Below, in pieces: positions 1 to 8,395 of a stretch of 64,000 nt of DNA. The notes under the pieces were generated by a model, which saw only the letters and a program-made list of their open reading frames with translations, searched no databases and was not told where the DNA came from. Within the stretch, counting starts at the first letter, position 1; the number at the start of each line of letters is the position of its first letter. A program made the translations under genes and the position numbers. Origin of the DNA: JAIYDJ01 sp031400505 (GTDB lineage: Bacteria; Pseudomonadota; Alphaproteobacteria; Rhodobacterales; Rhodobacteraceae); contig JANNPZ010000092.1 of NCBI GenBank assembly GCA_031400505.1, forward strand, positions 46,427 through 110,426, read 5' to 3'.

Positions 1-40
1 CGTTCAGGTCTTTGGAAAATTCATTGAAGCTGATCGTCAT
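1..40 (-). CDS. possible 5' end of a gene leaving the left edge
   Basis: The complement of the first 40 bases starts with ATG and stays open to the window edge, giving MTISFNEFSKDLN. Thirteen residues are too few to name a family. Only a weak purine stretch (GAG) lies upstream, about eight bases before the ATG. The next 460 bases hold no convincing gene, so this would be the first gene of a leftward unit. It could equally be a chance ATG. Confidence 0.3.
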   Translation of the reverse strand, partial: MTISFNEFSKDLN

Positions 41-506
41 TGTTCAAACTCGCTATACAAATTGCTGCTTCCCAACATCGGGCACGCACATATGGTTACC
101 GGCGACCATTTAGACCAGCAGCCGGACAATCGCAAACTCTGGCACATTCTTGACACTCTACGTGAATGCCCCCACGTAAGAGTTTACGCTATTGCGGCAC
201 CTTGTGGCCATCACCCAACGGCGGTGTTTGCCGCATTTACGTCTCGTTTACCCTAATTTTTTGCCTTCAATGGACCACAATTCGGTCCAGAGCCGCCCGG
301 CTACACCCATGGCGTGCAAAAGCTCGCCAACACAACCTGGTCGAGAGTACCCCGATTCGCCACGGCGCACCCCTATGGCCAGGGAAAGGTCCGGCTGAAC
401 AGTATGGCACAACAATCCGGGGCGTCCATCTATTGTTTCGATTTTCGCTTCAATCTGTCTTTTTTCGTTCACATTCAGCGACGCTCAAAGCGGGCAGACC
501 CGCCCG
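41..506. other. non-coding stretch, nothing convincing
   Basis: Short open frames exist on both strands, but none has a recognisable protein sequence, a good ribosome binding site or a family motif. The stretch is somewhat more A/T-rich than its neighbours. It separates the possible leftward gene at the edge from the flippase gene, so it probably holds the leftward promoter. No clear promoter or repeat could be assigned. Confidence 0.5.
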
Positions 507-1862
507 CTATGGCGGCAGTTGCGCAAACAGGTCGGCGTGAAATGTACCAAGCATCGTCCCGGCCACGACGATCACTGTCGCGAAGACCAGATCATGCACC
601 GCGTCCCAAACCGCAAACCTTCGTGCCAGATAGATCACCGCGCCATGCGTGACCACCGCCGCCAGCGCCGACCCAGCCAGCGCACCTGCCAGCCCCGCGA
701 CCTCGACCCCGATGATGAAAGCTGTCGTCTGGAACACTGCCCGCACCGCAATCACCGCAAAGAAAGTCCGCGACTGCCCCGCGGCCAAAGCAGCCTGATC
801 ATAGGTCATCGCCACTGCCAACGGCATCTGCGCGAGCGCTACGGCCACCAGTATCCCGCCGGACCCCGCATAGCGCGCATCGTACAAAACCCCGATCACC
901 TGCGGCCCCCAGGCCGCCAACAGCACCAAAAGCACCAGTACCCCGCCAGTCAGGCCAAAGCGCACCCGCCGCAGCCGGCTTGCATTCAGGGGCGACAGGC
1001 TGGGATGCCTGTCGCGATAAATCGGGATCATGATTCGCGATACGACCGCCCCCCCCAACATCATCGGGAAGGCCGCAAGGAAATAGCCGATGTTGTAGAT
1101 CCCCAAATCCTCGAGCGTCAGATAGGCCCCAAGGATCGCGCGATCCCCCTGCGACAGCAAAAACGCGCAGGCGGTCGACAGGAATATCCACACTCCGAAA
1201 TGGATCAGGGTCCGCCCGGCCTGTGGTTCCCAATGCAGCCGGTTGCGACGGCCCGGCAGATACCGTCCCATGATCACAGGCTTTGCCACGGCTCCCACCA
1301 CAGATCCCGCGACCAGCGCCCAGACCGACGGCCAGATCAGCGTAAAGATCACCATCGCCGCCACGCCGATGACCTGCGCTGCAAGGTCAAGCAGCGTCAC
1401 CCGCCCCAATTGCAGATGCCGCTGTGCGGTGTCGATCCGCGTCGGATTGAACCCTGCCGCCAACAGCGAAAGTCCTGCCACCGGCAACAGCACCGCAAGG
1501 TCAGGCGCGTCGTAAAGCACCGACAACGGCCATGCCAAACCGCAGGTCAGCGTCCACAACAGGACCCCGCGCACCGCGTTGATGGTAAAGGCAGTGTCCA
1601 GAAACGCCGGATCGTCACCACGCGGATTCTGCGCGATTGCAGGCCCGATCCCCAGGTCGGAAAACAACGCCAAGCCTATTAGCACGACGTTCACCAACGC
1701 CAGCAGTCCAAACGCCTCGGGGTACAACAACCGCGTCAGGATCAGGTTCGACCCCAGACGCAAGACCTGGGCGAACGCATAGGATCCAGCCGTCAGCATC
1801 GTGCCGCGCAAAGCACGGGCAAACAGGCCCTGTCCGGCCGCCAGAGTTTTCAATCGCCTCAT
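507..1862 (-). CDS. polysaccharide flippase, Wzx/MOP type
   Basis: The product is an integral membrane protein of 451 residues that probably flips lipid-linked sugar repeat units across the inner membrane during exopolysaccharide or O-antigen synthesis. The N-terminus carries the usual pattern of this family: a short basic stretch, then LRLGSNLILTRLLYPEAFGL and a dozen or so hydrophobic helices to the end. The start is placed at the ATG at 1862, preceded by AAAGG six bases upstream. An ATG twelve codons earlier has a poorer site. It lies head to head with two GT4 glycosyltransferase genes, which supports a polysaccharide role. The exact substrate cannot be read from the sequence. Confidence 0.85.
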   Translation of the reverse strand: MRRLKTLAAGQGLFARALRGTMLTAGSYAFAQVLRLGSNLILTRLLYPEAFGLLALVNVVLIGLALFSDLGIGPAIAQNPRGDDPAFLDTAFTINAVRGVLLWTLTCGLAWPLSVLYDAPDLAVLLPVAGLSLLAAGFNPTRIDTAQRHLQLGRVTLLDLAAQVIGVAAMVIFTLIWPSVWALVAGSVVGAVAKPVIMGRYLPGRRNRLHWEPQAGRTLIHFGVWIFLSTACAFLLSQGDRAILGAYLTLEDLGIYNIGYFLAAFPMMLGGAVVSRIMIPIYRDRHPSLSPLNASRLRRVRFGLTGGVLVLLVLLAAWGPQVIGVLYDARYAGSGGILVAVALAQMPLAVAMTYDQAALAAGQSRTFFAVIAVRAVFQTTAFIIGVEVAGLAGALAGSALAAVVTHGAVIYLARRFAVWDAVHDLVFATVIVVAGTMLGTFHADLFAQLPP

Positions 1863-1997
1863 GCAGCGCCTTTGCCATGACCGGCCGACCAATAGCAAAT
1901 GCCACTGCGTGCAGCCCCGGCCTTTTGTGGTGTTTGCGCAGCGATCCGGTTTGCTTGCTCTGCGCCTCTATGCAACGCGCCTGCAACAAAGTAAGGC

Positions 1998-3251
1998 ATG
2001 CTCGACAGGGTCATGCCGGGGTTGTCGTTGAAAGTTGCCTATCTGGTCAACACCTATCCGCGCGCGTCGCACAGCTTTATCCGCCGCGAAGTACAGGCGC
2101 TGGAGCGTGCCGGCCACACCGTTCACCGCTTTGCAATGCGGTCAGATCGGGCGGCGCTTGTCGATACCGCCGATCTGGCCGAGGACAGCCGCACCGAACA
2201 TGTGCTGGAACAGCGGCTGCGCCGGTTGGCACCCAAGGCGCTGGGGTGGATGCTGCGCCACCCCGCACAAACGCTGGCGGCGCTGCGGCTGGCGCTTGCC
2301 TGTGGCAAACGCGGCTCGGGGGGCGAACCCGGAACCGGCGGGCGGTTGCGCCACATGGTCTACCTGATTGAAGCCGCCTTCATCGCCCGACGCTGTGCCG
2401 ATCTCAACATCCCGCATCTGCACGCGCATTTCGGCACCAACTCGACAACCGTTGCGATGCTGGCGCAAACCCTTGGCGGGCCGACCTATAGCTTCACGGT
2501 GCATGGCCCCGAAGAATTCGACGCCCCCGCCGCCCTGTCACTGGGCGCCAAGATCGAACGTGCCGCCTTCACCGTCGCGATCTCCAGCTTTGGCCGCAGC
2601 CAGCTTTGCCGCTGGGTCGACCCGTCTTTCTGGCCGCGCTTGCATGTCGTTCCCTGCGGGATCGAACCGTGGCGCTTTCCCCCGCCCGAACCCCTGCCGG
2701 CGGGTGGGCCGCATCTGGTGGCCGTCGGGCGGCTGGCAACGCAAAAGGGCTTTGACCTTGCCATCGAAGCCGTTGCATTGGCGCATCCGCACCTGCCCGA
2801 ACTGCATCTTACACTGGTGGGCGACGGTCCGTTGCGCGCGGCCCTTTCCACATCAATTGCGGCGCATGGCCTGACCGCGCATGTCACTCTGACGGGCTGG
2901 CGCGACGAGGCCGGTGTGCGGGCCGCGCTGAATGCGGCGCAAGCCTTGATCGTGCCGTCCTTTGCCGAAGGCCTGCCGATGGTCGTGATGGAGGCGATGG
3001 CCGCGGGCCGTCCGGTGATCGCCACATCCATCGCGGGCATTCCCGAACTGGTCACACGCGAAACCGGCTGGCTGGTCCCGGCAGGGAATGCAGGGCTTCT
3101 GGCCCAAGCAATCATCGAACTGGCGGCGACACAACAAGACACGCTGACCGCGATGGGTGCGGCCGCACGCGCGCGGGCGCTGATCCGGCATGACATCGAC
3201 AGCGCGGCGGCAAGATTGGCCGCGCTCTTTGCCGGCCAGGGTGAAACATGA
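1998..3251 (+). CDS. glycosyltransferase family 4 (exopolysaccharide type)
   Basis: A GT-B fold, retaining glycosyltransferase that transfers a sugar from a nucleotide donor to a growing surface glycan. Visible family features are the N-terminal KVAYLVNTYPRASHSFIRRE block, HAHFGTNS and FTVHGPEEF in the acceptor half, VAVGRLATQKGFD at the start of the donor domain, and the C-terminal PSFAEGLPMVVMEAMAAGRP donor-binding stretch with its E-x7-E pattern. These resemble the WcaL/colanic-acid branch. The true start may be downstream: an ATG at 2013 and a TTG at 2028 (directly before KVAYLVNTYP) both fit better with family length. The next GT4 gene follows, so the pair is probably one transcription unit. 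Confidence 0.9.
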   Translation: MLDRVMPGLSLKVAYLVNTYPRASHSFIRREVQALERAGHTVHRFAMRSDRAALVDTADLAEDSRTEHVLEQRLRRLAPKALGWMLRHPAQTLAALRLALACGKRGSGGEPGTGGRLRHMVYLIEAAFIARRCADLNIPHLHAHFGTNSTTVAMLAQTLGGPTYSFTVHGPEEFDAPAALSLGAKIERAAFTVAISSFGRSQLCRWVDPSFWPRLHVVPCGIEPWRFPPPEPLPAGGPHLVAVGRLATQKGFDLAIEAVALAHPHLPELHLTLVGDGPLRAALSTSIAAHGLTAHVTLTGWRDEAGVRAALNAAQALIVPSFAEGLPMVVMEAMAAGRPVIATSIAGIPELVTRETGWLVPAGNAGLLAQAIIELAATQQDTLTAMGAAARARALIRHDIDSAAARLAALFAGQGET

Positions 3252-3321
3252 AAGCACTTTGGCACCCCCCTTGCGCAAAGACGCCGTGCCCGACCACAGC
3301 GCCAGCCCGAAAGCCGGGCCG

Positions 3322-4401
3322 ATGAAAATCACTTTTGTCTCGCCCCCGCCCAATCTGTCCGGCGGCATCCGCGTCATCGCCCTACATGCAGCGCGCCTTC
3401 AGGCGATGGGCCACAGCGTCACGGTGATTGCCCCCAGGCCGCAACTTCCAAGTCGGCGCGACCGCCTGCGCGCCGCACTTTTCGGGCCTGCCTTGCCAAA
3501 ACCGCCAACCCGCACCCCCTATGACGATGAAGCCGCCCCGTTTCGCAGCCTGCGTCACACCGGGCCGGTGACCGATGCCGACCTGCCCGACGCAGATGCC
3601 GTCATCGCCACCTGGTGGGAAACCGCGCCCTGGGTTGCCGCCCTGTCCCCCAGCAAAGGCCGCAAGTTCTATTTTGTGCAGGGTCACGAGATCTTCGCCC
3701 CAATCCCTGCCGCAGAGGGCGCCGCGACATACCGCCTGCCGTTGCAAAAGATCACCGTTGCAAGCTGGCTGACCAACGCGATGCGCGACATCTACGGCGA
3801 TCCCACTGCCATTACCGTCCCCAACGCCGTGGATCATACCCGCTTTCATGCCCCCCCCCGCGCGCGCGGCACTCCGCCAACGGTCGGTTTCCTCTACGCG
3901 CCGTCGCCGGTCAAGGGCACCGATCTCGCCATCGCCGCCATCGCCGCGCTGAAAATCCGCCTGCCCGATCTGCACGTGGTCACGTTTGGCGCAGAACCCC
4001 CGACGCAGGATTTGCCGCTGCCGGATTGGGTCGAGTTCATCCTGAGCCCCCCGCATCACCGGATCCGCGAGATCTATGCCCGCTGCGATGCGTTCCTGAT
4101 GGCCAGCCGCGAAGAGGGGTTCGCGATGACAGTGACCGAGGCGATGGCCTGCCGTTGCCCGATCAGTGCGACCCGCACCGGCTGCGGGCCCGATCTGATC
4201 CGTGATGGCGTGAACGGCTACCTCAACGACATCGAAGACGTCACCGGCATGACAGAGGCCCTGCACCACATCCTGACCGCATCTCCGGCAGACTGGCGCG
4301 CGATGTCAGACGCAGCCCATGCCGCAGTCGCCGACTACTCGTGGGCCGCTGCCACAAAACGGTTCGAGGCTGCTCTGCTTGGTCAGCACGCACTGCCTTG
4401 A
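3322..4401 (+). CDS. glycosyltransferase family 4
   Basis: A second GT4-type glycosyltransferase (359 residues). The start is the ATG at 3322, giving MKITFVSPPPNLSGGIRVIA, which matches the usual opening with its glycine-rich loop. Further features are VGFLYAPSPVKGTDLAI at the donor domain and MASREEGFAMTVTEAMACRCP, the E-x7-E nucleotide-sugar region. It begins 70 bases after the previous glycosyltransferase. A 25-codon frame (3248–3324) fills that gap, with ATG overlapping the upstream stop and TGA overlapping this start. It may be only coincidence or may couple translation. Probable role: surface polysaccharide assembly together with the flippase. Donor and acceptor are unknown. Confidence 0.88.
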   Translation: MKITFVSPPPNLSGGIRVIALHAARLQAMGHSVTVIAPRPQLPSRRDRLRAALFGPALPKPPTRTPYDDEAAPFRSLRHTGPVTDADLPDADAVIATWWETAPWVAALSPSKGRKFYFVQGHEIFAPIPAAEGAATYRLPLQKITVASWLTNAMRDIYGDPTAITVPNAVDHTRFHAPPRARGTPPTVGFLYAPSPVKGTDLAIAAIAALKIRLPDLHVVTFGAEPPTQDLPLPDWVEFILSPPHHRIREIYARCDAFLMASREEGFAMTVTEAMACRCPISATRTGCGPDLIRDGVNGYLNDIEDVTGMTEALHHILTASPADWRAMSDAAHAAVADYSWAAATKRFEAALLGQHALP

Positions 4402-4420
4402 CCTGCAGCCCTATCATCTG

Positions 4421-4465
4421 TTCATAAACATCCCGCGGGGGTGCGGGGGTGTGAAACCCGCGGTG
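4421..4465. repeat. palindromic repeat, family A, copy 1
   Basis: This copy reads AAACATCCCGCGGGGGTGCG followed by GGGGTGTGAAACCCGCGG. It can fold with CCGCGGG (4433–4439) against CCCGCGG (4457–4463). It matches the copies at 35961 and 45038 apart from changes that keep the stem paired. It lies between two convergent genes and may also act as a transcription terminator. Confidence 0.7.
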
Positions 4466-4483
4466 CGTCCCGCATAGGCAGCC

Positions 4484-5113
4484 TCACAAACTTCGCAGCG
4501 CCGCCGCCACTGCCACAGCCAGCACGGCATGCCCCTCCGGTTCGAAATGCACGCCATCCAGCGGGCTGACTTCAATCAGGGCACCGGCGTCCACAAACCC
4601 ACAACCCCGCGCCCGCGCCAGATCACCCAACAGCGGCGCAAGGGCCAGCGACCGTGATCGCCCGCCAAAAAACTGGCCCGCAATCGGCCCCTGTTCCAGC
4701 ACAGGCGGAGGGCAGATCAGCAATACCCGAAACCCGCCGTGTCGCCGTTGAACGACCGCGTCCTGTGCAATGTCGACCAGGCTGGCAATGCCGCCGGCGA
4801 TCCCCTCGGCCGAGGCACCGAACCGCGCCTTCACGTCATTGGTCCCCAGCATGATCGCCAGCACATCGATCGGCCCGTGGCTGTGCAAGGCAATGCGCAA
4901 GCCGACCTGCCCGTTCATATGCGCCCCCATAACCGGATCATCGAAGGCAGCGGTGCGGCCCGGCAGACCTTCCTCGACAAGGTCCCACCCCAGCGCCGCC
5001 GCCGTGCGCGCAGGCCAGCGCACAGAGGCATCAAACCTGCCATACACCTCCGGATCGACAATCGGGGGGGTGCCATGGGTGTTGCTGTCGCCAAAGGTCA
5101 GTAGCACAGCCAT
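4484..5113 (-). CDS. SGNH/GDSL-family hydrolase (arylesterase-like)
   Basis: A cytoplasmic esterase-type hydrolase of 209 residues. Block I (FGDSNTHG) carries the nucleophile Ser10. Block III is seen as MLGTNDVK. The C-terminal block with Asp and His is DGVHFEPEGH. The length fits small SGNH esterases, and no signal peptide is present. The start is the ATG at 5113, preceded by AAGGAG. A longer frame upstream lacks homology. It is convergent with the glycosyltransferase gene and divergent from the thioredoxin gene. The natural ester substrate is unknown. Confidence 0.88.
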   Translation of the reverse strand: MAVLLTFGDSNTHGTPPIVDPEVYGRFDASVRWPARTAAALGWDLVEEGLPGRTAAFDDPVMGAHMNGQVGLRIALHSHGPIDVLAIMLGTNDVKARFGASAEGIAGGIASLVDIAQDAVVQRRHGGFRVLLICPPPVLEQGPIAGQFFGGRSRSLALAPLLGDLARARGCGFVDAGALIEVSPLDGVHFEPEGHAVLAVAVAAALRSL

Positions 5114-5241
5114 TGCGGTCTCCTTGCTGAATGCCCCCCACCTTAGAACCCCGAACATCATCGGTCAAAGCCGCATCGCCTCTTGGCGTTCTTGCCCTTC
5201 AGGGGCATATAAGGGCAAATATTGCGACCAAAGAGGACATC

Positions 5242-6156
5242 ATGCTCGGGATCACCGAAACCCCCGCCGCCGCCGCCGCAAAAGACGTGATCAAGGATGG
5301 CACAGAGATGACCTTCCTCAAGGACGTCATCGAACAAAGCCAGACCACCCCGGTGATCGTCGATTTCTGGGCCAAATGGTGCGGACCATGCAAGACGCTG
5401 ACGCCGATGCTGGAAGCCGCCGTTCTGGCGGCGGGTGGCAAGGTCCGTCTGGTCAAGATTGATGTCGATCAGAACCAGCAGATCGCAGCACAACTGCGCA
5501 TCCAATCGATCCCGACAGTTTACGCGTTCTGGAAGGGCAAACCGCAGGATGGCTTTCAAGGTGCCGTCCCTGCCTCGGAAATCAAACGCTTTGTCGATCA
5601 ACTGGCCGCTTTGGTCGCGGATCCCGATGACGGGCTGAAAGAAGCGGTCGTGGCCGCCGAAGCGATGCTGACCGAAGGGGCTGCCGCAGATGCCGCAGAA
5701 ACCTTTGCCGCAATTCTTGAAGAAGACCCCGACAACGCGGATGCTTACGGCGGCCTGATCCGCGCCTCGCTAGCCTTGGGCGACGTTGCGCGCGCAACGC
5801 AATTGGCCGAAGCGGCACCAGCCGGCATGACCAACCATGCCCAACTTACAGCGGCGCGGGCGATGATTTCCCTGCAGGTGCAGGCCAGTGCCGCAGGCCC
5901 GGTCGATGCGCTGCGCGCGACGCTGCTGCGCGACCCCGCGGACCGGCAAACGCGGTTTGACCTTGCAACGGCACTTTACGCCGATGGCCAGGCAGACGCA
6001 GCGGTGGACACCCTGCTCGACCTGTTTCGGCTGGACCGCGACTGGAACGACGGGGCAGCAAAGGCGCAGTTGATGGTGATTTTCAATGCCCTGAAACCAC
6101 AGGACCCAATCGTGCAAAAAGGCCGCCGCCGCCTTTCGTCGATGATATTCTCCTGA
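5242..6156 (+). CDS. cnoX: thioredoxin-fold co-chaperone, CnoX/YbbN family
   Basis: A 304-residue protein with an N-terminal thioredoxin domain (about residues 20–125) and C-terminal TPR-like helices. The redox motif WCGPC (Cys47, Cys50) is intact, unlike E. coli CnoX, where it is degenerate. This version may therefore be redox-active. The partner cis-proline is in SIPTVYAF. Family role: holding oxidatively damaged proteins and passing them to GroEL or DnaK. The start is the ATG at 5242 with AAGAGG upstream. It leads a short unit with the LON-domain and Trm112 genes. Confidence 0.88.
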   Translation: MLGITETPAAAAAKDVIKDGTEMTFLKDVIEQSQTTPVIVDFWAKWCGPCKTLTPMLEAAVLAAGGKVRLVKIDVDQNQQIAAQLRIQSIPTVYAFWKGKPQDGFQGAVPASEIKRFVDQLAALVADPDDGLKEAVVAAEAMLTEGAAADAAETFAAILEEDPDNADAYGGLIRASLALGDVARATQLAEAAPAGMTNHAQLTAARAMISLQVQASAAGPVDALRATLLRDPADRQTRFDLATALYADGQADAAVDTLLDLFRLDRDWNDGAAKAQLMVIFNALKPQDPIVQKGRRRLSSMIFS

Positions 6157-6197
6157 TCCCTTTGCGTGCTGAAACTGCGCCCTAGATGAAGGTCATG

Positions 6198-6839
6198 ATG
6201 TCAAATATCGACCTGCCCGAATTGATCCCCGTCTTCCCGTTGCCGGGCGCGTTGCTGCTTCCGCGCGCGCGGTTGCCACTGCACATCTTCGAGCCGCGCT
6301 ACCTGGCGATGATCGAGGATTGCATGAAAACCAAGGCAAGGCTGATCGGCCTTGTGCAGCCGCGTGCCGTACCCGAAAAATCCGAACCGCGCCTTTCTGC
6401 AATCGGCTGCGCGGGACGCCTGACTGCGTTTTCGGAAACCGAAGATGGCCGCTACATGATCACGCTATCGGGCGTTTCACGGTTCCGGTTGCGCGAAGAG
6501 CAGCATGGCTTCTCTCCGTATCGGCGCTTTGCCGCAGACTGGTCGGCGTTTAGTCGCGATCTGGGCGGCGAAGAACAAGACGCAGGATTTGATCGCAACG
6601 CGTTTCTGGCCACGCTCGGCAAATTCTTTGCCTTGCACCAGTTAGGCACCGATTGGGGCAGCCTGAAGGAGGCCGATCCGGAAATGCTGATCAACTCGCT
6701 GTCAATGCTGTGCCCGTTCTCGCCGGAAGACAAGCAGGCTCTGCTTGAAGCGCCGTCCTTGACCACCCGGCGCGAGACGTTGACCGCGCTGATCACTTTT
6801 GCCTTGAGCGGCGGCACTGGCGACGAGGTCATGCAGTGA
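6198..6839 (+). CDS. LON peptidase substrate-binding domain protein
   Basis: A stand-alone LON N-terminal (substrate-binding) domain of about 213 residues without the AAA or protease domains of Lon. The family signature is near the start: IPVFPLPGALLLPRARLPLH followed by IFEPRYLAMIEDC. The function of this family is not settled. Three closely spaced ATGs (6186, 6195, 6198) exist. GAAGG at 6188–6192 fits the last of them best. It lies 40 bases after the CnoX-like gene and overlaps the Trm112 gene by four bases, so the three are probably co-translated. Confidence 0.87.
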   Translation: MSNIDLPELIPVFPLPGALLLPRARLPLHIFEPRYLAMIEDCMKTKARLIGLVQPRAVPEKSEPRLSAIGCAGRLTAFSETEDGRYMITLSGVSRFRLREEQHGFSPYRRFAADWSAFSRDLGGEEQDAGFDRNAFLATLGKFFALHQLGTDWGSLKEADPEMLINSLSMLCPFSPEDKQALLEAPSLTTRRETLTALITFALSGGTGDEVMQ

Positions 6840-7018
6840 CCTATGCGCCCGCTGTGGACCGCCGGATGCTCGAGGCGCTGGTTTGCCCGGTAACCGAAGG
6901 GCCGCTGCAACTGGATCTGGAGAACCGCGAGTTGGTGTCCAAATCAGCCCGCCTCGCGTTTCCAATCCGCGACGGCATTCCGATCATGCTGATATCAGAG
7001 GCCAGATCGCTTGACTGA
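6836..7018 (+). CDS. Trm112-family small protein
   Basis: A 60-residue Trm112-like protein. The pattern MLEALVCPVTEGPLQLD followed by LVSKSARLAFPIRDGIPIML is typical of the family, which supplies a small beta-rich domain thought to activate methyltransferases. Only one of the zinc-binding cysteines is present (CPVT), so metal binding is doubtful. The GTG start at 6836 overlaps the previous stop. The length fits bacterial members. Confidence 0.9.
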   Translation: MTYAPAVDRRMLEALVCPVTEGPLQLDLENRELVSKSARLAFPIRDGIPIMLISEARSLD

Positions 7019-7088
7019 TGGCCGGGTTGCTGTGGTTCCGGCACAAACCAGCTAGGGCCGACCCCGAAAGCTGCGGACCGTGCCGCAG

Positions 7089-8318
7089 CTATATCGGCAA
7101 CCCCGCCAACAATTTCGGTACATCACCGGCCAGCCCGGCCGCCTGCCGGATAAACCCGCGCCGCAGTGCGGGCATCCGCGAAACCAATCCCATCCCCAGG
7201 TCGCGACCCAGCCGCAAAACAGGATTATCATTCGAAAACAGCCTGTTGACCATGTCAGTGCCGACAGCCATGGCAACGACATCAAACTTGCGCCAACGCT
7301 GATAGCGCGCCAATACATCCGCCGCCCCGACGTCCTCGCCCCGCCGCGCGGCTTCGATCAGCACCTGCGCCAGCGCGCCTACATCGCGCAACCCAAGGTT
7401 CAATCCCTGCCCTGCAATCGGATGGACCCCGTGTGCTGCATCCCCAACCAGCGCCAGCCGCGCGTCGACGAACCGTTCTGCCAACGACAGCGACAGCGGA
7501 TAGGCATAGCGCGGTCCCGCCAGCTGGATTGCGCCAAGGAAATCGCCGAAACGCGGGCGCAATGCCGCCAGATACGCCTGGTCATCCAGCGATTGTATCG
7601 CGGTTGCCAGCCCGGTGTCCTCACTCCACACAATCGACGAGCGATGCCCGCCTGCCAACGGCAAGATCGCGAACGGACCACCGGGCATAAAGAACTGGTG
7701 TGCGATGCCTTGATGGTCGCGTTCGTGCTGCACGGCGGTGACAAGCGCAGTCTGGCCATAGTCGCGGCCCACCCGGCCGATGCCGGCGCGTATCGCGGTC
7801 CCCGACCCCCGGCCATCAGACCCGATCAGCAGTCGCCCCGAAACTGTTCTGTCCGAGGCCAGCGTGACCGCAACACCCTGCGCGTCAACTTGTTGCGTCA
7901 AGACGGTTTCGCCTGACAACAGTGTGATCCGCGCATCTTGGCGCATCGCCGCCAGAAACGCCGCATAAAGATGGCGATCCTCGACCATGAATCCCATCGG
8001 GCCTTCTTCAATCTCGGAATGGTCAAAGTGCAGGTGCAACGGCGACGGCCCTTGCCCAGCCAATCCGTCACTCGCCTTGATCTGCAAGATCGGCTGGGCC
8101 AGCGCGGCCAAATCCGGCCAGACCCCGATGACCGTCAGCAGTCGCTTGGACGCCAGCGCCAGCGAATAGGTTCGCCCGTCGAACCCGACTTCGCCTCTGT
8201 CCGGTGCTGGCCGGGCATCAATCACCGTCACACGGAACCCGCCTTGCGCCAGTGCCAAAGCCAAGGCAGGGCCATTCAGCCCGCCCCCCACAATCACGAT
8301 ATCCGCGTCTTTGTTCAT
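7089..8318 (-). CDS. UbiH/UbiF-type FAD-dependent ubiquinone hydroxylase
   Basis: A class A flavin monooxygenase of 409 residues that hydroxylates the aromatic ring during ubiquinone synthesis. The N-terminal Rossmann motif is DIVIVGGGLNGPALALALA. The middle DGRGSGTA region corresponds to the conserved DG motif. The C-terminal FAD-ribityl site is LVGDAAHGVHPIAGQGLNLG, the usual GD motif of the UbiH/UbiF/COQ6 family. The start is the ATG at 8318 with AAGGG upstream. Which ring position it serves (C5, C6 or C1) cannot be told from sequence, since alphaproteobacterial enzymes differ in regioselectivity. Confidence 0.9.
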   Translation of the reverse strand: MNKDADIVIVGGGLNGPALALALAQGGFRVTVIDARPAPDRGEVGFDGRTYSLALASKRLLTVIGVWPDLAALAQPILQIKASDGLAGQGPSPLHLHFDHSEIEEGPMGFMVEDRHLYAAFLAAMRQDARITLLSGETVLTQQVDAQGVAVTLASDRTVSGRLLIGSDGRGSGTAIRAGIGRVGRDYGQTALVTAVQHERDHQGIAHQFFMPGGPFAILPLAGGHRSSIVWSEDTGLATAIQSLDDQAYLAALRPRFGDFLGAIQLAGPRYAYPLSLSLAERFVDARLALVGDAAHGVHPIAGQGLNLGLRDVGALAQVLIEAARRGEDVGAADVLARYQRWRKFDVVAMAVGTDMVNRLFSNDNPVLRLGRDLGMGLVSRMPALRRGFIRQAAGLAGDVPKLLAGLPI

Positions 8319-8395
8319 GCCCTTAGTTATGCGCCACGTTGCGGGATTGTCCATGCGCCGCTGTGCCGCTACCCTGATCGCAACGGAGAACCGGC

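Noticed and set aside
519..1682. Long plus-strand open frame opposite the flippase gene
   Set aside because: Its protein is rich in Arg, His, Pro and Gln with no family resemblance. It is the complement of a well-supported membrane protein gene.
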